Source: Streptomyces sp. NBC_01353 (GTDB lineage: Bacteria; Actinomycetota; Actinomycetes; Streptomycetales; Streptomycetaceae). Taken from it: a stretch of 64,000 bases of DNA. The position numbers were made by a program, and so were the translations under genes. Positions 35,116 through 43,678 of the stretch are shown here, one piece after another. The stretch is from assembly GCF_036237275.1 (NCBI RefSeq), contig NZ_CP108352.1:8147501-8211500 (forward strand), written 5' to 3'. Below the pieces are notes generated by a model, which worked only from the letters and a program-made list of their open reading frames with translations, was not told the origin of the DNA and ran no database searches. Within the stretch, counting starts at the first letter, position 1, and the number at the start of each line of letters is the position of its first letter.

Positions 35116-35221
35116 CGGCGCCATGTGGCGACTCGATGGCGCCATCGACAGTCGACATGGCGCCATTCCTGTGTCACGATGATGGCGCAAGCGAGGCGCA
35201 CCTTTGGCGCCAATGGCGCCA
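35116..35221. promoter_or_regulatory. Large TGGCGCCA operator cluster before the ABC exporter
   Basis: Full palindromes lie at 35137-35144, 35158-35165, 35205-35212 and 35214-35221; near matches at 35116 (CGGCGCCA), 35126 (TGGCGACT), 35183 (TGGCGCAA) and 35194 (AGGCGCAC). Start spacings of 10, 11, 21, 25, 11, 11 and 9 bases are mostly whole helical turns. This is the densest of the three clusters. It belongs to the exporter beginning at 35442, since the MMPL terminator lies before it. Confidence 0.62.
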
Positions 35222-35275
35222 GGCTTCGTCACTCCAGCGTCCCCGCCGGAGGTTGCCGTACCCCGCTGGACCAGC

Positions 35276-35338
35276 CAGACCGGTCAGAACAGCCAGACCT
35301 GCCAGATCAGTCAGATCAGTCAGACCAGCCAGACGCGC
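35276..35338 (+). repeat. 9-bp tandem repeat, seven copies, in the ABC exporter leader
   Basis: CAGA recurs exactly every nine bases at 35276, 35285, 35294, 35303, 35312, 35321 and 35330, with a variable YNRGY-like remainder (for example CAGATCAGT, CAGACCAGC). It lies in the untranslated leader between the operator cluster and the start codon. Confidence 0.85.
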
Positions 35339-35441
35339 CGTACCCCGCCAGCCCCGTCAGGCCCCGCCGACCTCAACGGTCCCGTCGGCGCCCCGACGGC
35401 CCCGCATCTTGGACTCCCCAGAAGAGAAAGGCCCGCCCACC

Positions 35442-36467
35442 ATGAACACCGCGACCACAGCGGCCACCAGCACACGCTCCGCGGCGATCTCCGCGATCGG
35501 CCTGCGCAAGTCGTACGGCGACAAGGTGGTGCTCGACGGCATCGACCTGCGGATTCCCGAGGGCACGATCTTCGCCCTCCTCGGCCCCAACGGAGCGGGC
35601 AAGACCACCACCGTGGAGATCCTCTCCACGCTGATCACGGCGGACGCAGGCCAGGCGCACATCGCGGGCCACGACGTGACCACCGACGCCGACTCGGTAC
35701 GCCGACAGATCGGCGTCACCGGACAGTTCGCCGCCGTCGACGGGCTGCTCACCGCCGAGGAGAACCTCCTCCTCATGGCCGACCTGCACCACCTCGGCCG
35801 CAGCGAGGGCCGGCGCCGCGCCGCCGACCTACTGGAGCGGTTCGAGCTGACCGAAGCGGCCCGTAATAACGTCGCCACCTTCTCCGGCGGTATGCGCCGC
35901 AAGCTCGACCTGGCGATGACGCTGGTGGGCCGGCCGCGGATCATCTTCCTCGACGAACCGACCACCGGCCTGGACCCCCGCAGCCGCCGCGTCATGTGGG
36001 AACTCATCCGCAATCTGGTCACCGAGCAGGGCGTGACGATCCTCCTCACCACGCAGTACCTGGAGGAGGCCGACCACCTCGCCGACCGCATCGCGGTCCT
36101 TGACCACGGCAAGCTCGTCGCCGAAGGCACCGCACAGGAACTGAAGGGGCTGATCCCCGGCGGCCATGTCCGCGTCCAGTTCGCCGAGGAGAGCCACCTC
36201 GCCACCGCCGCCGCGCTCTTCGGCGTCGCCACCCGCGACGACGAGTCGCTCACCCTGCAGATCCCCAGCGACGGCTCGATCGCCAACCTCCGCGCCGTCC
36301 TCGACGCTCTCGAAAACACCGGCGTGCAGGCCGAGTCGCTCACCGTGCACACCCCCGACCTCGACGACGTGTTCCTCACCCTCACCGGCCGGCACAACAC
36401 CCCCACCGCCCCCTCCGTCCCTGCCCCCGCCGCGTTCGCCACCGCCCAGAAGGAGTCGAACCGATGA
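35442..36467 (+). CDS. DrrA-type ABC exporter ATP-binding protein
   Basis: A 341-residue ATPase. Walker A LLGPNGAGKTT at about 47-57, Q-loop VTGQFAAVDGLLTAEENL, signature FSGGMRRKLDLAM, Walker B IIFLDEPTTGLDP, and the H-loop region LLTTQYLEEADHLADR are all intact, and the C-terminal DrrA-type extension ending PDLDDVFLTLTGR is present. Daunorubicin-resistance type exporters move drugs or lipids. The ATG at 35442, with AGAGAAAGG upstream, was chosen; earlier codons run through the operator and repeat region. It overlaps the permease gene by four bases. Confidence 0.94.
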   Translation: MNTATTAATSTRSAAISAIGLRKSYGDKVVLDGIDLRIPEGTIFALLGPNGAGKTTTVEILSTLITADAGQAHIAGHDVTTDADSVRRQIGVTGQFAAVDGLLTAEENLLLMADLHHLGRSEGRRRAADLLERFELTEAARNNVATFSGGMRRKLDLAMTLVGRPRIIFLDEPTTGLDPRSRRVMWELIRNLVTEQGVTILLTTQYLEEADHLADRIAVLDHGKLVAEGTAQELKGLIPGGHVRVQFAEESHLATAAALFGVATRDDESLTLQIPSDGSIANLRAVLDALENTGVQAESLTVHTPDLDDVFLTLTGRHNTPTAPSVPAPAAFATAQKESNR

Positions 36468-37279
36468 GCACCGCCACCCTCACCCCGGCCAAGCCCGCCC
36501 GCTCGTACGCCCTGCGCGACTCCATGACGATGCTGCGCCGCAACCTCAGGCACATGCAGCGCTACCCCTCGATGACGATCTCGATCCTCGTGATGCCGCT
36601 GCTGATGCTGCTGCTGTTCGTCTACGTCTTCGGCGGCGCGCTCGGCACCGGCATCGGGGCGGGAGCGGACCGCGGCGACTACATCAACTACCTGGTGCCC
36701 GGCATCATCCTGATGTCCGCGACCTCGGGGGCCGTTGCCACGGCAGTGTCCGTCTGCACCGACATGACCGAGGGCATCGTCAACCGCTTCCGTACGATGT
36801 CGATCTCCCGCGGCTCCATCCTCACCGGCCATGTCCTGGGCAGCGTCATCCAGGTCGCGGCGGTCCTCGTCCTGATCACCGGCGTCTCCCTCGCGATCGG
36901 CTTCCGGCCCGACGCGTCGGTCACCGAGTGGGCGTCCGCCGCGGCCCTGCTCCTCTTCCTGGCCTTCGGCATGGCCTGGCTGTCCGCCGCGATGGGCATG
37001 GGTGCCAAGACCGTCGAGTCCGCGAGCAACGCCCCGCTGCCGCTGACCTTCCTGCCCTTCCTCGGCAGCGCGGTCGTCACCCCGGACTCCATGCCGACCG
37101 CCCTGCGCTGGTTCGCCGAGTACCAGCCCTTCACCCCGATCAACGAGACTCTGCGCGGCCTGCTGCTCGGCACCCCGATCGGCAACGACGGCTGGATCGC
37201 CCTGGCCTGGTGCACGGGACTCGCCCTGGTCGGCTACCTGTGGTCCCGCGCCGCCTTCAACCGCGAGGTCACACGCTGA
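36464..37279 (+). CDS. DrrB-type ABC-2 exporter permease
   Basis: A 271-residue membrane protein with six hydrophobic helices, starting at an ATGA overlap with its ATPase. Typical ABC-2 features: MTMLRRNLRHMQRYPSMTIS, LLMLLLFVYVFGGALGTGIG, the conserved YINYLVPGIILMSATSGAVA, and the C-terminal WFAEYQPFTPINETLRGLLL. Together with DrrA-like ATPase it would form an efflux pump. No biosynthetic genes are nearby, so the substrate is unknown; the shared operators with a toastrack protein and an MMPL transporter suggest an envelope-protection role. Confidence 0.93.
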   Translation: MSTATLTPAKPARSYALRDSMTMLRRNLRHMQRYPSMTISILVMPLLMLLLFVYVFGGALGTGIGAGADRGDYINYLVPGIILMSATSGAVATAVSVCTDMTEGIVNRFRTMSISRGSILTGHVLGSVIQVAAVLVLITGVSLAIGFRPDASVTEWASAAALLLFLAFGMAWLSAAMGMGAKTVESASNAPLPLTFLPFLGSAVVTPDSMPTALRWFAEYQPFTPINETLRGLLLGTPIGNDGWIALAWCTGLALVGYLWSRAAFNREVTR

Positions 37280-37301
37280 TCCAGACAGGGGCAGGCATGG
37301 T

Positions 37302-37339
37302 GAAGGGCGGCTCCCGGAGGATTCCGGGAGCCGCCCTTC
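37302..37339 (+). terminator. Strong hairpin terminator after the ABC exporter
   Basis: A perfect stem GAAGGGCGGCTCCCGG / CCGGGAGCCGCCCTTC around a short AGGATT loop lies 22 bases after the permease stop. Streptomyces terminators often lack a long T-run, as here. Confidence 0.87.
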
Positions 37340-37527
37340 ACATGTCTCGGTGCGGGCACGTCCCGGTTCGGAACCCCGCCCCTGGGAGAAACCTGGGTCC
37401 GGGAGGACGGACCGTTCGCAAGCTCGCTGCGCGCTGGTGTGCCGGATGCCATGTCCTGCGGACACCAACGACCGGTTCGGTACGGTGAGCCGGCCGACGG
37501 GCGCGGCCACGCTTCCGGCTCCGGGCC

Positions 37528-38679
37528 ATGACTGGTCAGTACAGTGCAGGCGTGCCCCCTCAGCCGTCTTCGCTCAACTGGCACTTCCTGTTCTCCCGCC
37601 GGGGCTGGATCTGGTGGATGCCCATCATCGCCGTCCTCCTCGTCCTGATCACGGAGGTGGCCGTCCAAGGGCGGGAACCGGTGAGCTTCCTGCTCACCGG
37701 TGTTCCCCCCTTGGTCTCCGCGACACGCGGGCCAAGGGCAACCGCATGGTCGACCTTCGGCTGCCTGGGGCTGCAGATGCTGATGGCGGCAGCCCGTCCG
37801 GGCCACTTCGACGAGCAGCACCATGTGGCCCTGTACATGGCCACCCTCGTCATCGGCGTCGTCAGCATCCTGCTCGCCAGGCAACGCCAGAACACCGAGA
37901 AACACCTGATCAGGGCGAAGTCGGTGGCCGAGGCGATGCAGCGGACCCTGCTGCGCCCGGTGCCGTCCCGCCTCGCCCAAGTCAGTGCCGCCGGCTACTA
38001 CTCGCCGGGTGAGGGCGGCACTTTCGTCGGGGGCGACCTGTACGACATGTGCGAGACGCCGTTCGGGGTCCGGGTCATCATCGGGGACGTACGCGGCAAG
38101 GGCCTGGACGCGGTACAGACAGTTGCCGCGGTCCTGGGGAGTTTCCGCGTGTCCGCCCACGAATGGCAGGACCTTTCCGTCCTGGCGGACCGGCTCGAGC
38201 TCAGCATCGTCCGCAACGGCCCCAAGGCGGGCACCGGTGATCCCGAACTGTTCGTGACGGCACTGGTCATGGAGTTCGCCGGTGACAGCGTACGCATCGT
38301 GGACCGCGGTCATCCGGCACCTGTCGCCGTCGGCCCGCACGGGGCCCGCCATCTGGCCACTGCTCCCGCGCTGCCGCTGGGACTCGGAGACCTTTCCGCC
38401 GGCCGGGTCCTGACGACGGAACACGTCCTGCGACCCGGCGAAGTCCTCGTCCTGTACACCGACGGCCTCAGCGAGGCTCGCAACACCGACGGCACTTTCT
38501 ACCCCGTCATGGAACGGCTCGGCGAGCACTTCCTCACGAGCGAGCCGGATCCCCAGACGGTGGTGTCGTTCCTGCGGACCGACAGCGACAGTTGGTCGGC
38601 CGCCTCCGAGGAAGACGATCAGGCAGTCCTCGCCATCACACTGACCCAGCCGCCACCACAGCATCGTGTACACAACTGA
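37528..38679 (+). CDS. Membrane-anchored SpoIIE/PP2C-type phosphatase
   Basis: A 383-residue protein. The N-terminal 120 residues hold about three helices (WWMPIIAVLLVLITEVAVQ, then MATLVIGVVSILLARQRQ). The catalytic domain follows with the metal-binding signatures YYSPGEGGTFVGGDLYDM, VIIGDVRGKGLDAVQTVAAV, VDRGHPAPVAVGPHG and VLVLYTDGLSEAR, then EDDQAVLAITL. Such PPM phosphatases dephosphorylate anti-sigma factor antagonists. It resembles the second SpoIIE protein at 49521. No STAS or kinase gene adjoins it; a solitary STAS-like gene lies far away at 6679. The start could also be the GTG at 37552. Confidence 0.9.
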   Translation: MTGQYSAGVPPQPSSLNWHFLFSRRGWIWWMPIIAVLLVLITEVAVQGREPVSFLLTGVPPLVSATRGPRATAWSTFGCLGLQMLMAAARPGHFDEQHHVALYMATLVIGVVSILLARQRQNTEKHLIRAKSVAEAMQRTLLRPVPSRLAQVSAAGYYSPGEGGTFVGGDLYDMCETPFGVRVIIGDVRGKGLDAVQTVAAVLGSFRVSAHEWQDLSVLADRLELSIVRNGPKAGTGDPELFVTALVMEFAGDSVRIVDRGHPAPVAVGPHGARHLATAPALPLGLGDLSAGRVLTTEHVLRPGEVLVLYTDGLSEARNTDGTFYPVMERLGEHFLTSEPDPQTVVSFLRTDSDSWSAASEEDDQAVLAITLTQPPPQHRVHN

Positions 38680-38942
38680 GCTCGCGCAGCGGCGAGTTCA
38701 GCCTTCTGCCAAGCCGAGCAGGCCAACCACGGGGGAGAGACGGCGCCCAGGGGGCAGAGGAGGATCCTGTCCTCGGTCGCTGTCCCCTGCAGACGGCGGC
38801 GAAGCCCCCAGACCGGGCGCGCACCGGGGGTGCAGTCACTGGCCGGACCCGTCAGGCAGGCCCACCGAGGGTGTTGTGACCGCGTGCCGGGTCGGTGGGC
38901 TTTGCCCGCCGGAGGCGGAACTCCGCGGGCACGCCCAGCGTC

Positions 38943-40436
38943 GTGAAGATCGTGATGAACGTAGACGGCACACCGATCGATGAACTCTCCCGGTCCTGGG
39001 ACACGATCAGGAAGAACTACCAGACTTCCCGCAACAGCGAGTACGACCGCACGGTCCGCGAATGCGCCACCCGCCTCGCCGCCGACCCCGGCGGCGAGGC
39101 GGCGTACATGTGGACGTTCGGGCTGGTCGTGATGGCCCCCTACGTCACCTGGCTGCCGGGCGAGGGCGTCCTCCGGGACGCCATGGCGGCCCTGGAGGCT
39201 GCCGACCGCGCGCTGAGCGACCAGCCGTGCGACCACGACTCCCACCCGTACGAGAGCCATGACGGTGAGGACGACATGTACCTCGCGAAGAGGCCGTCCG
39301 AGCTTGCCGACGAGACTTCCGAATGGGAGCAGGACCGGCCCCGGGACGAGTGGCGCTGCCCGCGCAATGCGGCCGGGTTCGCGAGGGTCGGGATGGACAT
39401 CGTCGATCCGGGATCGGTCACGGACATCCCTCCCCGCCTGCCGGTGGATGCCCAGCACACCATCGAAAGCCTGTCCGCGCTGCTCCACGGCTACCCGAAG
39501 CCGTGGACCGACATCGACGAGGAGATCTCCTCGCAGGCATGGAACCTGTCCACCGCGGAACCGGCGGACCGCGCCGGACATCTGCTGGTTGTCAGGGCGG
39601 TGACCTGGTATGCCGTCTCCGGCATGGTGCGGACGAAATCGGTCCTCGACGACCTGTTCAAGGCGGTGGAGAAGACGCTGCCGCACTTCGCCGGGACGTC
39701 GTGCGCACACGAATGGCATGCGACCCTGCCCGACAGCGGCCCGGAGGCCGCAGAGGTCGGCGTCATCCTGAGCAGTCCCGGTGGGCGAGGTGTCTACGAA
39801 CGGGACCGCCTCGAGTCGGGGCGGGGCGCGCCGCTGGAGCACGTGGTGTGCCCGGCCTTCATGGCGGAGATCGCTGAGACGACACTGACGGTGCTGCGCG
39901 AGGGCCGCGAAGAACTCTTCGGCGACCGCGACACCTCTCGGGTCGATGCCGAGTATCTGCGCGCGGACGGACGGCTGGAGATCGAGAAGATCGCGGAACG
40001 GCTCGATGACACGAGTTGGAACGAGGAGTACGTCGACGATCTGGGGCTGTGGGCCGCCCGCCGGTATGAGCAGACCGGTGACCGGGAACGTGCGGTGCTG
40101 CTGCTCACCGCTTACCAGGCGATGGAGAACTCGTACCCGAGCCCGCCGCTCCCGGTGGCCCGGGGCGTCCTCGCCACGATGCGCGCCGTCGCCGCCGCGC
40201 CCCGGCCGGGGGAGTGCGCACACGGCGACGAGCACCCGACGCTGCGGTCCGCGGAATTCCGGAGAGGCCTGCTGCACTTCTACGCGCCGGAGGAGTTCCC
40301 GCCGCCGGAGGGGGCCCGCAGCCCGGAGGCGTGGACCTGCCCGCGGTTCGCCGGCATGGTCGCCGACGAGTGCATCGGCGGCCTGGAAGATCTTTATGAG
40401 GACGAAGACGAAGACGAGGGCGAGGGCGAGGACTAA
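38943..40436 (+). CDS. Large hypothetical protein
   Basis: About 497 residues from a GTG at 38943 (ATG at 38955 also possible). It is soluble, without signal or membrane segment. It is mainly helical with charged stretches (DELSRSWDTIRKNYQTSRNS, LDDLFKAVEKTLPHFAG, EEYVDDLGLWAARRYEQTGD) and ends in a highly acidic tail of alternating Glu/Asp after residue 480. The acidic tail and the length suggest an accessory or assembly protein. I do not recognise a family. It ends about 210 bases before the PhoD operon but probably has its own transcript. Confidence 0.72.
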   Translation: MKIVMNVDGTPIDELSRSWDTIRKNYQTSRNSEYDRTVRECATRLAADPGGEAAYMWTFGLVVMAPYVTWLPGEGVLRDAMAALEAADRALSDQPCDHDSHPYESHDGEDDMYLAKRPSELADETSEWEQDRPRDEWRCPRNAAGFARVGMDIVDPGSVTDIPPRLPVDAQHTIESLSALLHGYPKPWTDIDEEISSQAWNLSTAEPADRAGHLLVVRAVTWYAVSGMVRTKSVLDDLFKAVEKTLPHFAGTSCAHEWHATLPDSGPEAAEVGVILSSPGGRGVYERDRLESGRGAPLEHVVCPAFMAEIAETTLTVLREGREELFGDRDTSRVDAEYLRADGRLEIEKIAERLDDTSWNEEYVDDLGLWAARRYEQTGDRERAVLLLTAYQAMENSYPSPPLPVARGVLATMRAVAAAPRPGECAHGDEHPTLRSAEFRRGLLHFYAPEEFPPPEGARSPEAWTCPRFAGMVADECIGGLEDLYEDEDEDEGEGED

Positions 40437-40560
40437 GAAATCCTGTCGAAACCGCAGGCCGCGAACGGCAGGCCGCGATCGACGGCGGCCCTGGCCCACA
40501 CGGCCCGGCCAGGCCGCCGGCGACGCTACCCAGGAGTTGTCTGTACAACTCGGCGCCGCT

Positions 40561-40593
40561 GTTCTCCGACTCGTCGTCGCGAGTTCACTCCCG
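40561..40593 (+). promoter_or_regulatory. Candidate PHO box for the phoD operon
   Basis: GTTCTCCGACT (40561) and GTTCACTCCCG (40583) lie exactly 22 bases apart, two units of the 11-base direct repeat bound by PhoP in Streptomyces (consensus near GTTCACC). The middle unit CGTCGTCGCGA is poor. The position, 52 bases before the first start codon, fits a promoter site. Confidence 0.42.
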
Positions 40594-40644
40594 ACTGCTG
40601 CGATACACGCGCCATTTGAACAGCGCTTGATCGAGGAGGCTCGA

Positions 40645-41223
40645 GTGAATCTCGTAGTCAACGGCGACGCGGAGAGCGGGCCCGGCGGGTCCGCCGAGCC
40701 GGTCACCGGCGTGACCGGCTGGGAGGTGCGGGAAGGAGCGCCCGCACTCATCGCGTACAACCTGGGCAACGGCTACCCCGGACCCGCCGACCCCGGGCCC
40801 GCCACCCGTGGCAGCCGGTTCTTCTCCGGCGGCAACAGCCCGCGGACCGCGCTCGTCCAGGACATCACGCTCCCCGCACGCGGCACCACCGGCCGACGGA
40901 CCGTCGACGCCGGGAAGGTCCGCTACACGCTCGCTGGCTGGCTGGGCGGATACGCGACACAGGAGGACGGCGCCCGGCTGTCCGTGGAGTTCCGGGACGC
41001 CAACGGCACCCCGGTCGCCCTGTCCGTGCTCGGCCCGGTGACGGCCGCCGAGCGGCTGTCCCGTACCGCGCTCCTGGAGCGCACCGCGACCGCCACGGTG
41101 CCGCCCGGCGCGCGCACCGCGCGCGTGCTGCTCGTCTTCACCCGCAGCGGCGGCGGGACGTCCAACGACGGTTACGCCGACGCCATATCGCTCACGCTGC
41201 ACGCCACGGAGGGAAGCAAGTGA
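40645..41223 (+). CDS. Jelly-roll/galactose-binding-like companion of PhoD
   Basis: A 192-residue protein starting at a GTG with GAGGAGG five bases upstream. It begins at once with NLVVNGDAESGPGG, the usual opening of a secreted carbohydrate-binding-like beta-sandwich, and continues with AGWLGGYATQEDGARLSVE, ATATVPPGARTARVLLVFT and NDGYADAISLTL, the pattern of CBM/FXa-inhibitor-like domains. There is no signal peptide. It overlaps phoD by four bases. The mature-like start and coupling suggest cytoplasmic assembly with the Tat-exported PhoD, that is, hitchhiker export. That is inference. Confidence 0.77.
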   Translation: MNLVVNGDAESGPGGSAEPVTGVTGWEVREGAPALIAYNLGNGYPGPADPGPATRGSRFFSGGNSPRTALVQDITLPARGTTGRRTVDAGKVRYTLAGWLGGYATQEDGARLSVEFRDANGTPVALSVLGPVTAAERLSRTALLERTATATVPPGARTARVLLVFTRSGGGTSNDGYADAISLTLHATEGSK

Positions 41224-42794
41224 CCAGGCTCAACCGCCGCGATCTGCTCAAGGCCGCCGGAGCCGCGGGTGCCCTGAACCTCGCCTGGCCGCTGGCCGCC
41301 GGACTGTCGCCCGCACAGGCCCTGGAGGCCGCCCAGGCGCTCGGCGCCGACTACGACCCGGCGCCGTTCACCCTCGGCGTCGCCTCCGGCGACCCGCAGC
41401 CGAGCAGCGTCGTGCTCTGGACCCGGCTCGCCCCCGAGCCGCTTGCCGCCGAGCAGAAGCTGCCCGAGATCGTCGAGGTCGACTGGGTCGTCGCCGCCGA
41501 CCCCCGCCTGCGGCGCGTCGTCGCACGCGGCACCGCGCCCGCCTCGGCGACGCTCGGCCACAGCGTGCACGTCCCGGTCTCCGGGCTGCGCCCGAACACC
41601 CGCTACTGGTACGGCTTCAAGGCGCTGGGCAAGCAGAGCAGGATCGGCCGCACGAAGACCGCGCCCGTCGGCAACGTCTCCTCCGTCCGCTTCGCCGCCG
41701 CCAACTGCCAGGCGTTCCACGACGGTTTCTACGCCGCTCACCGAGGCATCGCGCGCGAGAACATCGACTTCGTCGTCCACCTCGGCGACTACATCTACGA
41801 GCACGGTCAGGTCGGCGGAGTCCCCGCCGACCACGTCCGCGATCATGAGGGCCCCGGGATCTTCACGGTCGCCGACTACCGCCGCCGCCACGCCCTCTAC
41901 AAGGGCGACGCCTCCCTGCGCGAGGCGCACGCCGCCCACCCCTGGTTCCTGACGTGGGACGACCACGAGGTCGTCAACGACTACTCCGGTACGGGCGGGG
42001 GTGCGCCGTTCATGCAGCGGCGGGCGGCCGCGTACCAGGCCTGGTACGAGAACATGCCGCACCGCGACGGCGGCGCCGGAACCGCCACCGCGCTGCCGGA
42101 CCCCGAGATCCACCGGGTCCGCCGCTGGGGCGACCTGCTGGAGTTGACCGTCCTCGACCTCCGTTCGTACCGCTCGGCGCAGAACCTTTCCGACGGCACG
42201 ATCCTCGGCGCCGGGCAGAAGGGGTGGCTGAAGCGGAACATCGACCAGGCTCCGGACACCTGGCACGTCTGGGCGAACTCGATCATGCTCAGCCAGCTGC
42301 GGAGCCGTCCGGGCGGCTCGTACATGTTCACCGACCAGTGGGACGGCTTCCGCGCCGAGCGCAAGGAGGTCCTCGGCCATGTGCACAGCGCTGGCATGGA
42401 GGACCTGGTCGTCATCACGGGCGACTGGCACTCGGCGTTCGTCGACGACATCCGGCCGGACTTCGACGAGGTCTCGTCCCCGGTCATCGGTACGGAGTTC
42501 ACGGCGCACTCGGTGACCTCGGGCGCGTACTCGGCGAGCTGGAACGCCACGAACGGACCGGTCATGGGCGCGGGCAACCCGCACCTGAAGTACTTCGAGG
42601 GCAATCGCTACGGCTACGACGTCTACGAGGTCACCCCGGAGCGCTTCAGCGCCCACATGCGGGTGATCGACGACCGACGTGACCCGGCGTCCCCCGTCTC
42701 CACGCTGACCACGTTCCACGTGGACCGCGGGCAGGCGGGCTCCTACGAGGACCCGGCGACGAAGAACTCGCCGGCCCAGTACCGCAGGGACTGA
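41220..42794 (+). CDS. phoD: PhoD-family alkaline phosphatase/phosphodiesterase, Tat substrate
   Basis: A 524-residue secreted enzyme. The N-terminus TRLNRRDLLKAAGAAGALNL is a twin-arginine signal. The PhoD fold is clear: SGDPQPSSVVLWTRLAPEPL, the metal-binding FVVHLGDYIYEHG, TWDDHEVVNDYSG, and VVITGDWHSAFVDD, together giving the Asp, His and Asn ligands of the Fe/Ca site. PhoD hydrolyses phosphate mono- and diesters outside the cell under phosphate limitation. A candidate PHO box lies upstream of the operon. The GTG start overlaps the companion gene, and a hairpin terminator follows. Confidence 0.94.
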   Translation: MTRLNRRDLLKAAGAAGALNLAWPLAAGLSPAQALEAAQALGADYDPAPFTLGVASGDPQPSSVVLWTRLAPEPLAAEQKLPEIVEVDWVVAADPRLRRVVARGTAPASATLGHSVHVPVSGLRPNTRYWYGFKALGKQSRIGRTKTAPVGNVSSVRFAAANCQAFHDGFYAAHRGIARENIDFVVHLGDYIYEHGQVGGVPADHVRDHEGPGIFTVADYRRRHALYKGDASLREAHAAHPWFLTWDDHEVVNDYSGTGGGAPFMQRRAAAYQAWYENMPHRDGGAGTATALPDPEIHRVRRWGDLLELTVLDLRSYRSAQNLSDGTILGAGQKGWLKRNIDQAPDTWHVWANSIMLSQLRSRPGGSYMFTDQWDGFRAERKEVLGHVHSAGMEDLVVITGDWHSAFVDDIRPDFDEVSSPVIGTEFTAHSVTSGAYSASWNATNGPVMGAGNPHLKYFEGNRYGYDVYEVTPERFSAHMRVIDDRRDPASPVSTLTTFHVDRGQAGSYEDPATKNSPAQYRRD

Positions 42795-42805
42795 CACACC
42801 GAAAC

Positions 42806-42848
42806 GCCCGTCCCGCCCGTTCTGTCGGTCCCGACCGGCGGGACGGGC
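42806..42848 (+). terminator. Hairpin terminator after phoD
   Basis: GCCCGTCCCGCC (42806-42817) pairs perfectly with GGCGGGACGGGC (42837-42848), 12 bases after the stop codon. Confidence 0.8.
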
Positions 42849-43005
42849 ATCATCGGTCGACGCACGGCGCGGCGTTTCGGCGGTCTGCCCGGACATGTGC
42901 CCGCCGATCATCCGCGCGCCTGCGGACGAGGCCGGATCGTGGCGTTCCACGAGCCCAACGGCACCCGTCTAAAGTTCGGTTGGCCCGCAACTACCTCAAG
43001 CGGGA

Positions 43006-43594
43006 ATGACCATGGAGTACGAAGCCGTCCGAGCCGAGCTCACCGCCACCGAGGTGTTGCCGGGCCTCGATGCGGCGCTGGGCCGGCTCGATTCGCTGCT
43101 CGTCAGGGGCGGAGCCCATTGGATCGTGGCCCGCGACGGAGCGCGGGTCGAGGCGGGCCGCCTGGCCGGTGACACGAGCGCGGTCTTCGATGTCCGGCAC
43201 GGCTGGCGTCTGTCCGGGTCGGAGCGGGTGTACGTGACGCCCGTGCCGGGCCGCGGCCTCGCGGTGAGCGGGGGCGACTCCATGACCCACCACGAGACGG
43301 ACGGAAGCGTCCGGTGGATGGACTGTGGTGGAGGCGTCCGATGTCCTCCCGGACGACCTCGTCTTCATGGGGCAGCCGGGCTTCCTCGACGAAAAACGGG
43401 TCCTGGCGGCGGTCGGCGAGGATCCCGGGGAGGAGGAGTGCCGTCACGTCCTGCTCGGATCCGACGACCTGGGTCCCCGGGCCGAGGTCACGTATCCGCC
43501 GGGCACCGCAGTGACGCCCCGCGTACTGCCCCTCGACGACGGCACCTGGCTCACCTTCGACGACGACACGGTCCACCGCTGGCGCACCGGCTGA
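43006..43594 (+). pseudogene. Beta-propeller-like gene broken by a 4-bp duplication
   Basis: The first frame from ATG 43006 reads MTMEYEAVRAELTATEVLPG, later WIVARDGARVEAGRLAGD, SGSERVYVTPVPGRGLAVSG, and stays coherent up to ETDGSVRW. Coherent coding then resumes in another frame with TVVEASDVLPDDLVFMGQPG and ends RVLPLDDGTWLTFDDDTVHR. At the junction TGGA is duplicated (43315-43322); removing one copy restores a single frame RWTVVEASDV. So either a recent frameshift mutation, a slippage switch, or a sequencing error. The product would be a propeller-like protein of about 194 residues, of unknown role. Confidence 0.68.
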
Positions 43595-43678
43595 CGCCCA
43601 GCGCGCGTCCGGACACCGCCTCGGCGGTGTCCGATGCCTTCCGGAGCCGCACGCCCCCGACCATGGCGGCGGACTCGG

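Noticed and set aside
35276-35338. CRISPR-like or coding repeat
   Set aside because: Unit of nine bases without spacers, located in a leader with no supported frame.
35136-35441. N-terminal extension of the DrrA-like protein
   Set aside because: It reads through the operator cluster and 9-bp repeats; the ATG at 35442 fits the family start.
35357-37510. Minus-strand open frame of 717 codons opposite the ABC exporter
   Set aside because: The plus strand has intact Walker motifs and ABC-2 helices; the antisense frame is low complexity.
38619-40769. Minus-strand open frame of 716 codons
   Set aside because: Runs across the end of the SpoIIE gene, the 38943 gene and the start of the phoD operon; no domain visible. 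A GC-rich shadow.
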